DNA of 64,000 bases from Rickettsiella endosymbiont of Miltochrista miniata (GTDB lineage: Bacteria; Pseudomonadota; Gammaproteobacteria; Diplorickettsiales; Diplorickettsiaceae): the NCBI RefSeq assembly GCF_964031245.1, contig NZ_OZ035017.1, positions 1,519,402 to 1,583,401 on the forward strand, in the 5' to 3' direction. This document shows positions 56,417-63,961 of this stretch, piece after piece. The notes below the pieces were generated by a model. The model worked only from the letters and a program-made list of their open reading frames with translations, was not told the origin of the DNA and did not search any database. Position numbers and translations under genes: made by a program. The first letter of the stretch is position 1, and each line of letters begins with the position of its first letter.

Positions 56417-56674
56417 TTACTCGCCTTTTAGTAAAGTATCTAATTCACCAGAGGTAGCTAATTTTGATAAATCATCAAATCCTCCGATAGGTTTATTATT
56501 AATAAATATTTGCGGCACTGAACGTCGGTTACTTAATTTTATCATTTCTGCTAATTTATTAGCATCTTTATCAACTTGAATTTCTTCGTACTTAACTCCT
56601 TTTTTGTTCAGTAACTCTTTGGCATCGGCACAATAAGGACAACCCTGTGTGGTATAAATCACTACTTTTTGCAT
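56417..56674 (-). CDS. grxC: Glutaredoxin 3
   Basis: Small thiol-disulfide oxidoreductase using glutathione. Active site Cys12-Pro-Tyr-Cys15 (CPYC), cis-Pro in SVPQIFIN and GG in IGGFDDL. 85 residues, typical. Between yibN-like and secB. Confidence 0.97.
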   Translation of the reverse strand: MQKVVIYTTQGCPYCADAKELLNKKGVKYEEIQVDKDANKLAEMIKLSNRRSVPQIFINNKPIGGFDDLSKLATSGELDTLLKGE

Positions 56675-56704
56675 AAAAAATACCCCTTTATAATAATCGA
56701 AGAA

Positions 56705-57130
56705 TTAGCTTTTGATGATAGGCAGCGCCGCATTCTGCCAGCTCACAATTCCACCTTTAAGATGGTAACATCTTGTAAATCCAGCATTTTTTAATAGTCT
56801 ACCAATTTTATGGTGTGATTGTCCTTGGCTATAGTTAATGATAATAGGCCTTTCCCGATATGAGTCAAGCTCGCTTAACCTGGCTTTAAGCTCAGAAAGC
56901 GGTATATTAATAGATTCAGCAATATGTCCTTTTTTAAAACTAAGGGCATCACGAACATCTAAAAAAACCGCATCTTCTCGGTTAACTTTAAAAATAGCTT
57001 CCTGGACACTAAGAGGCAGTGTGCCCGTTAGCTTAGCATGCAATTCAAAGGTCAGTAATAAAATTAATATAACAAAAAAAGCTAGCCACAGCTCCCAATG
57101 TCGTAAACTAAATTCGATAAACTGATGCAT
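56705..57130 (-). CDS. Membrane-anchored rhodanese-fold protein without catalytic Cys (YibN-like)
   Basis: A 141-residue protein with one N-terminal helix (about 15-32) and a rhodanese domain (about 45-140). In active rhodaneses the loop is Cys-X-X-Gly-X-X-Ser, with Cys as the sulfur carrier. Here the loop reads NYSQGQSHH and the Cys position is Ser101, so sulfur transfer through this site is not expected. It keeps the VFLDVRDALSFKKGHI signature. Position before grxC-secB matches YibN, an inner membrane protein of that locus. Confidence 0.88.
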   Translation of the reverse strand: MHQFIEFSLRHWELWLAFFVILILLLTFELHAKLTGTLPLSVQEAIFKVNREDAVFLDVRDALSFKKGHIAESINIPLSELKARLSELDSYRERPIIINYSQGQSHHKIGRLLKNAGFTRCYHLKGGIVSWQNAALPIIKS

Positions 57131-57240
57131 TTTGTTTAACCTTTATTTTGGTATTTGTCTCATCTTAGATACGCTAGTCTAGCGAAATTTACTACCCATC
57201 GCTATACTCTCTTACATTTTAACATCGAGAAATTGGTTTT

Positions 57241-58605
57241 ATGCCTACACAAATAAAACATCAGCATCCATTAGAGCTAGTAAATAAGCAAGCAGATTAT
57301 AAAAGTTTGCTAACTGAACTGATGAATATGGCAAAAAAACAAGGGGCTACTCAAACTGAAGCCAGTATCAGTCATGATACTGGCTTTTCAGTAACTGTTC
57401 GTAATCAAGAAGTTGAAACAATCGAACATAACCGCAACAAAAGTTTGGGAATAAATGTCTATTTTGGCCGAAAAAAAGGTTCAGCAAGCACTTCGGATTT
57501 TAGTCCCCAAGCCATTAAAAGCACCTTAGAAGCGGCGAGTCATATAGCGCGTTTTACTACCGAAGATCCCTTTAGTGGCCTAGCAGAACCCAAACTTTTA
57601 GAAAAGACACCCCCTGATTTGGACCTTTATCATCCTTGGCTGATCGATCCACAAAACGCTATTGCGTTGGGTAAAGACTGTGAAGCGCATGCACTCGCTA
57701 AGGATAAGCGATTAACATTTTCAGAAGGAGTCAGCTTATCTACACAAGAAGCTATTTATGTTTATGCTAACAGCAATGGATTCTTGGCCGGATATCCTAG
57801 CTCCATGCACAACATCTCTTGTAGTTTAATAGCGAAAGATAAATCGGGTATGCAGCGTGATGGCAGCTACACCATAAATCGTAATCCTCATCAATTACAA
57901 TCTATTGAAGCATTAGCCAAAGAGGCCGTTGATAATACTGTCAAACGCCTTAGCGCAAGACGTGTTTCCACTTGTCAGGTGCCAGTGATTTTTCATTCAG
58001 AAATAGCCGACCGCTTAATTAGAACTTTTCTTGAGGCTATATCGGGCGGAAATCTTTATCGTAATGCCTCTTTCTTAGTCAATCATATCGGAAAATCCGT
58101 TTTTACCAAAAAAATTTCTATTTATGAAAAACCTCATTTACTACGCGCTTTAGGAAGTGTTCCTTTTGATGACGAAGGTGTTCGCACCAGCGATCGAATG
58201 TTAGTTGAAAGGGGGATTTTACGCGGATATTTGCTAAATAGTTATTCAGCCAGAAAACTAGGCTTGCAAACAACAGGAAATGCGGGTGGATTTCATAATA
58301 TTTTGCTGGAAACGAGTCAATTTAATCTTAATGATCTCATAAAGCAGATGGGCAAAGGCTTACTGGTCACTGAAGTTATGGGACAAGGTATTAATTTAGT
58401 AACTGGTGATTACTCTCGAGGGGCAGCTGGCTTCTGGGTTGAAAATGGAGAGGTACTATATCCTGTGGAAGAAATTACCATTGCAGGCAATTTAAAAGAT
58501 ATGTATCAAAATATCATAGCTGTTGGCAATGATATTAATAACAAGAGCTCTATTCAAACGGGCTCAATCTTTTTAGAAAAGATGATGATAGCAGGAACAG
58601 AATAA
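57241..58605 (+). CDS. pmbA: Metalloprotease-related protein PmbA (TldE)
   Basis: TldE/PmbA subunit of the TldD-TldE peptidase that matures some peptides and processes antitoxins. PmbA lacks the metal site carried by TldD and is the non-catalytic partner. Family blocks are ASISHDTGFSVTVRNQEVE, VMGQGINLVTGDYSRGAAGFWVENG and the end IAVGNDINNKSSIQTGSI. Length 454 (E. coli 450). tldD is not in this window. Convergent with the DUF1460 gene one base apart. Confidence 0.93.
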   Translation: MPTQIKHQHPLELVNKQADYKSLLTELMNMAKKQGATQTEASISHDTGFSVTVRNQEVETIEHNRNKSLGINVYFGRKKGSASTSDFSPQAIKSTLEAASHIARFTTEDPFSGLAEPKLLEKTPPDLDLYHPWLIDPQNAIALGKDCEAHALAKDKRLTFSEGVSLSTQEAIYVYANSNGFLAGYPSSMHNISCSLIAKDKSGMQRDGSYTINRNPHQLQSIEALAKEAVDNTVKRLSARRVSTCQVPVIFHSEIADRLIRTFLEAISGGNLYRNASFLVNHIGKSVFTKKISIYEKPHLLRALGSVPFDDEGVRTSDRMLVERGILRGYLLNSYSARKLGLQTTGNAGGFHNILLETSQFNLNDLIKQMGKGLLVTEVMGQGINLVTGDYSRGAAGFWVENGEVLYPVEEITIAGNLKDMYQNIIAVGNDINNKSSIQTGSIFLEKMMIAGTE

Positions 58606-58606
58606 T

Positions 58607-59557
58607 CTAAGTTTGGTCTGTGATAGACCACACGCTTATACCATCCAAAGTGCCCAGTGATAAATAGGTTTTTAAATAATCCGGAAAAAGAACATCTAAT
58701 ACTCTTCCCGCTTTCGACGAAGCCATGCGACAATAAAGCTGACCATTGTTCCATATCGCAAAACTCATATGTAATACATTCATAGGAGTTCCTATCCGAG
58801 AACTTAGATAAGAATCATGGCCGACAAAAAAAATTAGACTTCCAGTAGGAATTTTTTGTCTTAAGCCAGGATTTTGTAACAATTCAAAGACCGGAATATA
58901 AGATATACTGACATTTCTACTTCCATATAATGCCCCACCTTCTTTTTTTAATTGAAATAATCGCGCTTGTTTTTCTTGGGGAGTTAAATAAGGAATTTGG
59001 ATTCTATCTATAGTTAAATTGTGATACCAATTTCGCAGATTAATCTGGGTTCTAGTCATGCTGGTTTCTTGACCAGCTATTAAATAATTTAACTCACGAA
59101 TATATCCATTCCTTTTATTATTAGGAATCCAATCAGCACTAGGAAAATGATTACGTTGAGTAAAACTCACATTACCCTGTTTATAACGAATTTGATTTAT
59201 TTTGTTTTTAAAATCTTGAAGATTCTTAGCCAGTGCCAGAGCCATCACGGTATCAACATAGGTCTCACAATCAAAATAATCAACTCGATACAAGGGATTT
59301 TGATCATATCTACCATTAATACCTTCACCTAGCGCTCCATCCATATAAGGTGTATTCAGTAATGCGGCGCTTTGAATTTCAATTCGATGCTGAATGGGAT
59401 AACTCTGGTTTAGAGAGACTAATTGTTCTACGGACTCATCGGTTTGTGTGTCTGCATAACTTAAAGAGATAAATGAAAAACAGAACGCGACTAGAATGCA
59501 GAAAAGTCGGCACAGAATACTCTTCGCAGTTAAATTTTTGTCTGTATTGCCGCTCAA
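58607..59557 (-). CDS. DUF1460 exported amidase-like protein with repeat-derived start
   Basis: DUF1460 family, a papain-like/NlpC-related fold seen in putative N-acetylmuramoyl-L-alanine amidases. The block YRVDYFDCETYVDTVMAL holds the likely catalytic Cys, and VLHMSFAIW the His. A signal peptide core (LFCILVAFCFSFISLSYA) shows export. No ATG lies before the signal peptide. The best start is TTG 59557, with AGGA 7 bases upstream, both inside the dispersed repeat copy G, giving 15 repeat-coded residues (MSGNTDKNLTAKSIL) before the signal core. The frame stays open further up, to a TTG at 59659 inside the HPr gene. The repeat may have replaced the native start. Confidence 0.78.
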   Translation of the reverse strand: MSGNTDKNLTAKSILCRLFCILVAFCFSFISLSYADTQTDESVEQLVSLNQSYPIQHRIEIQSAALLNTPYMDGALGEGINGRYDQNPLYRVDYFDCETYVDTVMALALAKNLQDFKNKINQIRYKQGNVSFTQRNHFPSADWIPNNKRNGYIRELNYLIAGQETSMTRTQINLRNWYHNLTIDRIQIPYLTPQEKQARLFQLKKEGGALYGSRNVSISYIPVFELLQNPGLRQKIPTGSLIFFVGHDSYLSSRIGTPMNVLHMSFAIWNNGQLYCRMASSKAGRVLDVLFPDYLKTYLSLGTLDGISVWSITDQT

Positions 59558-59645
59558 TCCGGAATCCTCATATATAGTAAAATAAGCTCCGGGTACTTCA
59601 GTCTCGCGGCGCCTCGCCAAAAACCCATGCTGTGAGCATATATCA
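59516..59645 (-). repeat. Dispersed repeat, full copy G (HPr to DUF1460)
   Basis: This copy fills the gap from the HPr stop codon (TGA, 59643-59645) into the N-terminus of the DUF1460 gene. On the minus strand it begins TGATATATGCTCACAGCATG, then GGCGAGGCGCCGCGAG, ATGAGGATTCCGGATTGAGC and ACTGCGAAGAGTATT. The inner stem GGCG/CGCC differs from GGCA/TGCC of copies B and E but still pairs. Confidence 0.85.
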
Positions 59646-59912
59646 ACCCTCTTCACCAAACCTATCTGTAACTAATTTTTCTAGTACTGTTAAAGCTGCA
59701 GCCTCATCTTCTCCCTGGACGATGACTTCAACAGGACTTCCTTGTCGAGCGGTAAGCCCCATAACTTCTAAAATACTCTTTCCATCTACTTGTTTACCAT
59801 TACATTTGAGCGTAATTTGGCTAATAAAACATCTTGCGATTTTGACCCACTTCATAGAAGCGCGTGCATGTAATCCCAATTTGTTATTTATCGTAATAAT
59901 TTTACATATCAT
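59643..59912 (-). CDS. ptsH: HPr/NPr phosphocarrier protein
   Basis: 89-residue PTS phosphocarrier. The phosphorylated His is in LGLHARASMKW, and the regulatory Ser region is KSILEVMGL. Without an adjacent ptsI or sugar permease, it may be the NPr-type carrier of the nitrogen PTS. In many host-associated relatives HPr serves regulation only. Followed by a repeat copy starting at its stop codon. Confidence 0.92.
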   Translation of the reverse strand: MICKIITINNKLGLHARASMKWVKIARCFISQITLKCNGKQVDGKSILEVMGLTARQGSPVEVIVQGEDEAAALTVLEKLVTDRFGEEG

Positions 59913-59932
59913 ATAGTGAGGAAATTAATCCT

Positions 59933-60322
59933 CTATTTTTCCTCTATACTAAAACTTTCGCCACATCCACAGGCGGCCGTTTGATTTGGATTAATGAATT
60001 TCAGCGTCCCATTAAGTCCGTTTTGTACATAATCAATACAAATCCCCTGTAGGATAGGAAAGCTTGCTCGATCAACAAAAACAACTAAATCATTATCAAT
60101 AGAAAATTTTAAATCTTCAGAATGGAAGCTATCTGCATAATCCACTACATAAGCAAAACCTGAACAACCAGAACGCTTAACACTCAAACGAAAACACTTT
60201 TCTCCCGCCTGCTTAGCGAGGATCTTTTTAATATGCTGAATCGCTGAAGGAGTTAAACAAAGCTGATCACCCTTGCTTTTACTTTCAGCAGGGTCGTAGA
60301 TAGGGACATTAACTTGTGTCAT
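59933..60322 (-). CDS. A-type iron-sulfur cluster carrier (IscA/SufA/ErpA family)
   Basis: Carrier that receives and passes on Fe-S clusters. The three Cys ligands are in RSGCSGFAYVV and CGCGESF near the C-terminus. Start at ATG 60322 (MTQVNVPIYD) gives 129 residues, near the family norm with a short N-terminal extension. An ATG at 60331 adds three residues. Whether it is IscA, SufA or ErpA cannot be settled from the single gene, since no isc or suf operon is adjacent. Lies 20 bases upstream of HPr on the same strand. Confidence 0.9.
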   Translation of the reverse strand: MTQVNVPIYDPAESKSKGDQLCLTPSAIQHIKKILAKQAGEKCFRLSVKRSGCSGFAYVVDYADSFHSEDLKFSIDNDLVVFVDRASFPILQGICIDYVQNGLNGTLKFINPNQTAACGCGESFSIEEK

Positions 60323-60416
60323 AAATCCCATATTACCACTTAATAAGTTAGGTAACAAAGTAGTGCTCTAAGACTCTTTTCCATTTGGAGTAATATTCCT
60401 AATTTTTGTAGTTATT

Positions 60417-60791
60417 ATGCCTACAAAACAGGCTAAAATGGCTTTTTTTACTCAAAAAAAGATAAAGCTTGGTCTGCCTGTAGGGATCTTAATTAAATCT
60501 AAAAGCCAAAATGATGCTCTCAATAGCTCAGACTCTTCGAGAGTCTGTCAAAAAGGAACTATAGGCATAGTAAAAATATCCAGTAAAAAAATACGTTGCT
60601 ATAGCATTTACAATGAGAATAAAAAACTCTTAATTCAGCCTTTTCCTCAACAGAAAATTCTCAAACGAAAATTCCAATCATCACAACGATTCTTAATGAT
60701 CGAATCATTAAAAGTAGTACTTAATTTTTTAATGAGAAATTTTTACTTGTGTCACAAAAGTGTTTGTTGTACGGTTAACTTTAGATATTAA
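60417..60791 (+). CDS. Doubtful Lys-rich small protein
   Basis: An open frame of 124 codons with no recognisable domain. It is unusually rich in Lys, Ser and Arg, has four scattered Cys and no ribosome site. A perfect hairpin (60529-60547) lies in its middle. It may be a real small basic protein, but a chance frame in a leader region of the permease gene is equally likely. Confidence 0.3.
   Translation: MPTKQAKMAFFTQKKIKLGLPVGILIKSKSQNDALNSSDSSRVCQKGTIGIVKISSKKIRCYSIYNENKKLLIQPFPQQKILKRKFQSSQRFLMIESLKVVLNFLMRNFYLCHKSVCCTVNFRY
60529..60547. repeat. Perfect hairpin CAGACTC-TTCGA-GAGTCTG
   Basis: Seven-base perfect arms with a TTCGA loop lie 280 bases upstream of the aromatic amino acid permease. 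It would form a stable RNA hairpin (with a UUCG-type loop). No T tract follows. It may be part of the permease mRNA leader or an operator. Confidence 0.45.
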
Positions 60792-60826
60792 AATATACTC
60801 AATTTGCATTTTTTTAACTCTTTAAT

Positions 60827-62038
60827 ATGTTTAACAACTTAGATACTAAGCTTCTTGGGGGTATTTTACTCATAGTGGGCACAGCAATAGGGGGTGGAAT
60901 GTTAGCATTACCTATTGCAACAGCAGAAGCAGGGTTTACAAACTCCCTGATTCTTTTATTACTATGCTGGTTCATAATGACTGCCAGCGCTTTTTTGGTG
61001 CTTGAAGTTAATCTGTGGCTCCCTGCCAATACTAACATTATTTCCATGTCACGCATTTTATTAGGGCGTTGGGGTGAGTCCATTGCCTGGATAAGTTATC
61101 TTTTATTGTTTTATTCGGTCCTTGCCGCTTATATGGCTGGGGGAGGCGATTTTCTTAGCGGCTTATTGCTTAATTTAGGTTTTAAAATACCCAACTGGTT
61201 ATCTATCCTTCTATTTGTAGCGATTTTAAGTTATGTAGTATACCGAGGCATTCATTATGTCGATTATGTGAATCGCGGTTTAATGTTTAGTAAGTTTAGC
61301 ATTTATATTTTACTTATTTTATTTATTATACCTTCTATCTCGAGCTCTAAGTTAACAGATGGAAACATGCTTTACTTAACGAGCGGAGCAACCGTAATGA
61401 TTACCTCATTTACTTTTGCTAATATCATACCTAGCCTGCGTACTTATTTTAAAGATGATATTCCAAAATTACGAAAAGCAATTTTAATAGGTAGCTTAAT
61501 TCCCTTATTTTGTTATTTATTTTGGGATCTATGTATCATGGGAGTACTGCCTCGTGAAGGAAATTATGGATTAATTAATATGCTACATTCCAAACACTCA
61601 ACCAGTGAGTTTGTTATGCAATTAAGCAATACGTTAAATAATTCATTAATTACCTTTATGGCCAGAATTTTTACTTCTATTTGCCTAGCCACCTCTTTTC
61701 TTGCGAGTGGGCTAAGTTTATCTGATTTTTTGGCTGATGGTTTAAGGACTACTAAACGAGGAAAAGGTGGAGTTATTGTTTATTTGGCTACGTTTCTACC
61801 TCCTATGACAGTAGTACTTTTTTATCCTGGCGCTTTTATTGGCGCATTAAGTTATGCCGGAATTTATTGTGCAATACTTTTTATTTTACTCCCATCTTTA
61901 ATGGCTTGGCGTGGACGCTATAGAAAAAACTCTTTGGCCACAGGATTTAGAGTCAAAGGAGGAAGGCCCTTATTGTTAGTACTCGGTATCGCAGGCGTTT
62001 TATTTATTGGTAACGGAGTTCAAATAGCTTTTACCTAA
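60827..62038 (+). CDS. Aromatic amino acid permease (TyrP/Mtr, HAAAP family)
   Basis: A 403-residue, 11-helix transporter of the hydroxy/aromatic amino acid permease family. The first helix region LLGGILLIVGTAIGGGMLALPIATAEAGF is characteristic. The C-terminus is short. It most likely takes up tyrosine, tryptophan or phenylalanine by proton symport. Relatives are expanded in Legionella and Coxiella, which depend on host amino acids. Specificity cannot be read from sequence. Single gene. Confidence 0.92.
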   Translation: MFNNLDTKLLGGILLIVGTAIGGGMLALPIATAEAGFTNSLILLLLCWFIMTASAFLVLEVNLWLPANTNIISMSRILLGRWGESIAWISYLLLFYSVLAAYMAGGGDFLSGLLLNLGFKIPNWLSILLFVAILSYVVYRGIHYVDYVNRGLMFSKFSIYILLILFIIPSISSSKLTDGNMLYLTSGATVMITSFTFANIIPSLRTYFKDDIPKLRKAILIGSLIPLFCYLFWDLCIMGVLPREGNYGLINMLHSKHSTSEFVMQLSNTLNNSLITFMARIFTSICLATSFLASGLSLSDFLADGLRTTKRGKGGVIVYLATFLPPMTVVLFYPGAFIGALSYAGIYCAILFILLPSLMAWRGRYRKNSLATGFRVKGGRPLLLVLGIAGVLFIGNGVQIAFT

Positions 62039-62188
62039 GATTTGGCCTACAAATGTGCAGGCTAATTGCTATAGTCATTGAATTGCATCTTTCTTATCCA
62101 ACCACTTACAACCCTTTCATCTCGTCCCACTACCCCTTTTCCAAGTAAAAGTCCAATATTAATAGGGAATCAATTAATAGGAATTTAG

Positions 62189-62227
62189 AAAAATTGTTTT
62201 TTATTTTTAAAAAACAGGACAATTTTT
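62189..62227. repeat. Nested AT-rich inverted repeat
   Basis: Outer arms AAAAATTGT (62189-62197) and ACAATTTTT (62219-62227) and inner arms TGTTTTTT (62195-62202) and AAAAAACA (62209-62216) are both perfect. The two pairings compete slightly. It lies about 150 bases after the permease and 90 before the next small gene. It could act as a weak terminator. Confidence 0.4.
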
Positions 62228-62316
62228 AATATTTTTTAATTCGTTATAGTAGAAAAAAATAACTAAAATTTCCTAAAATTAACTAAGAAATTTCAACAAT
62301 TGAATGGGGGACAAAT

Positions 62317-62487
62317 ATGATAATAGATGGTGTATTAGTCGGAGTTGTATTAGCAGGACTAGAATTAGGTATAGCTTGGATATTGGCCTGTGTAATTAAT
62401 CACGAGCCATCATCTGAAAAGAAGGAGGAACAAGAACCTCCTCTGACGTTTTCAGCAAATTTCGCTAATCTAGGTAATTTAAAATAA
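62317..62487 (+). CDS. 56-residue single-helix membrane peptide
   Basis: Begins MIIDGVLVGVVLAGLELGIA, giving one hydrophobic helix (about 4-28), then a short hydrophilic tail with an acidic-basic patch (SSEKKEEQEPP) and a plain end. GGGGG lies 6 bases before the ATG, a good ribosome site. A terminator hairpin follows at 62555. I recognise no family. Clean start, terminator and helix make it a likely real small gene. Confidence 0.6.
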   Translation: MIIDGVLVGVVLAGLELGIAWILACVINHEPSSEKKEEQEPPLTFSANFANLGNLK

Positions 62488-62554
62488 AGTTTAAGCGCTT
62501 ATCGCTCTGTTTACTATATTTAAAATTTTAAGCTAAAAAATCTGTAAAAAAACA

Positions 62555-62595
62555 AAAAACCTCTGGGAACACATAATAGTTTTCAGGGGTTTTTT
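62555..62595. terminator. Rho-independent terminator, bidirectional
   Basis: AAAAACCTCTG (62555-62565) pairs with CAGGGGTTTTT (62584-62594) through one G-T pair, with an 18-base loop and runs of A and T on either side. It ends the 56-residue peptide gene on the plus strand and the response regulator gene on the minus strand, which stops at 62604. Confidence 0.75.
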
Positions 62596-62603
62596 CATTT
62601 GAG

Positions 62604-63010
62604 CTAAATAATGTCATTATTGACTGCTTGCTGATTAAAAATATTTTCTAGCATAATATGTAGATCTTTATATGGAATAGGCTTAGTTGAGAAATTATCT
62701 ATTTCTGCTTCCTGGCACCATGTTTTTAAATTATTAGCTGGATATGCGCTTAATAATATTATCGGCTTTCGATTAGCTTTATGATTTTTTTCTAATAGTC
62801 GAATTCTTTTTCCCACTTCAACGCCTTGCATATCAGGCAAACCGGCATCAAGAATAATAAGATGATAAGTGCTATTTAAACACATTTCCAATGTTTGTTT
62901 TCCATTTGCGGCAATATCAACTTGGTAACCCATTTTCCGTAAAAAAATACTATGCACCCGTTGAATTATCAGCTGATCTTCGACTAATAAAATTCTTTTT
63001 TTTTATCCAC
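62604..63010 (-). CDS. CheY-like response regulator, frame broken at A9 tract
   Basis: Single receiver domain. The phosphoacceptor Asp lies in LIILDAGLPDMQG and the conserved Lys in FSTKPIPY. A strong Shine-Dalgarno site AAGGAG (63021-63026) is 10 bases before GTG 63010, which starts GTG GAT then nine A (62996-63004). With nine A that frame hits a stop. The receiver frame itself has TAA just before the A run and no start until GTG 62957, which would lose the essential acidic pair. One extra A (ten) would give MDKKKRILLVEDQLIIQRVH, a perfect receiver start. So either polymerase slippage rescues it, the gene is newly dead, or the read is one base short. Confidence 0.7.
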
Positions 63011-63283
63011 TTTTCTATTTCTCCTTGCTTAAAAATGCTAATCGTAAATTTTCATAATTTATGATAGTCCATTTATGGACTACCTTGCAACAATATAAAA
63101 AATATTTTAATCAATAAATAAATTTGATTTAAAATTATATTGCTGGCATAATTTTCAGGTTTTAAAAAATAATTTAGCAAGGATCTTGTTTAATTTATTC
63201 GCTCTACATTGTTTTTAATAACAAGAAATAATGGTTCTAGCAAAGTAAATTGCAAAAAGTGACCTTGCAGAGGTTTATTTCAA
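63011..63283. other. Divergent control region between response regulator and XRE gene
   Basis: Holds the ribosome site of the response regulator (63021-63026) and a perfect 18-base palindrome TAGTCCAT-TT-ATGGACTA at 63065-63082, a good operator candidate. AGAGG ends 10 bases before the TTG of the XRE gene. Confidence 0.5.
63065..63082. promoter_or_regulatory. Perfect 18-base palindrome, operator candidate
   Basis: TAGTCCAT (63065-63072) and ATGGACTA (63075-63082) around TT. It lies 55 bases upstream of the response regulator GTG (63010) and about 200 before the divergent XRE gene. Size and symmetry suit a dimeric HTH repressor; which protein binds it is not known. Confidence 0.45.
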
Positions 63284-63961
63284 TTGTCCTTTAAGCACAC
63301 ATTAAACAATACTTTAGAATATCTAATAAAAAAGTGGGGAGTAAATATTAATCAACTCCACAAACATACTGGTATTCCTCTTTCAACGCTCAAGCGATTA
63401 AGACTAAACAAAGAAAATAATCCCACGCTAGCATCATTGGCTCCTATTGCAAACTATTTTTCCGTATCACTCGATCAGTTAATCGGAAGAGAAGCTTTAC
63501 CCAAAAAAAACAATAAAAAACTCAGTGGATTGACACTTCCTTTGATACATTGGAAAGATATTCTTGATACTCCAAAAAATAGATACTATCTTGCTTTCTC
63601 TTCATTATTAATAAGAGATATAAGTTTGAATGAAAATAGTTATGGCTTAGTGATTAAAGACAAAAATACCAATAATTTTTTAGCGGGATCTTTGTTAGTC
63701 ATTGATCCTAGCTTAAAAGGACGCAATCGGGATTTTATCATTGTTCATAAAAAAGGAATGTCTAAACCGAAACTCATGCAAAAAATTATTTATGAAAATA
63801 AAGCCTACCTTAAAAATTTAAATAATAACTCGGAAATTATTAAATTTTCTGATTTGTACAAAATTTTAGGTGTAGTTATACAAATAAGAATGAATTACAA
63901 AAAAAGTAAATTTTATGTTAATTTCGAGGATGAAAAAAGCAACGGCGCCACAAAATATTAA
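63284..63961 (+). CDS. XRE-family regulator with degenerate S24-like domain (paralogue)
   Basis: A 225-residue relative of the regulator at 241-891. The helix-turn-helix (about 8-65) reads LHKHTGIPLSTLKRLRL. The S24-like domain (about 82-205) keeps the GSLLVIDP block but has lost both the Ser (position is within KDKNTNN, near 125-131) and the Lys (aligned position is Met165). It cannot self-cleave by the LexA mechanism. The two proteins share NP..A.L.PIAN(Y/F)F..S..QLIG. The TTG at 63284 is used, since AGAGG lies 10 bases upstream. The tail is Lys- and Asn-rich. Confidence 0.82.
   Translation: MSFKHTLNNTLEYLIKKWGVNINQLHKHTGIPLSTLKRLRLNKENNPTLASLAPIANYFSVSLDQLIGREALPKKNNKKLSGLTLPLIHWKDILDTPKNRYYLAFSSLLIRDISLNENSYGLVIKDKNTNNFLAGSLLVIDPSLKGRNRDFIIVHKKGMSKPKLMQKIIYENKAYLKNLNNNSEIIKFSDLYKILGVVIQIRMNYKKSKFYVNFEDEKSNGATKY

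Noticed and set aside
62189-62227. Nested AT inverted repeat as a mobile element end
   Set aside because: No transposase or matching second end; AT-rich sequence makes such repeats common.
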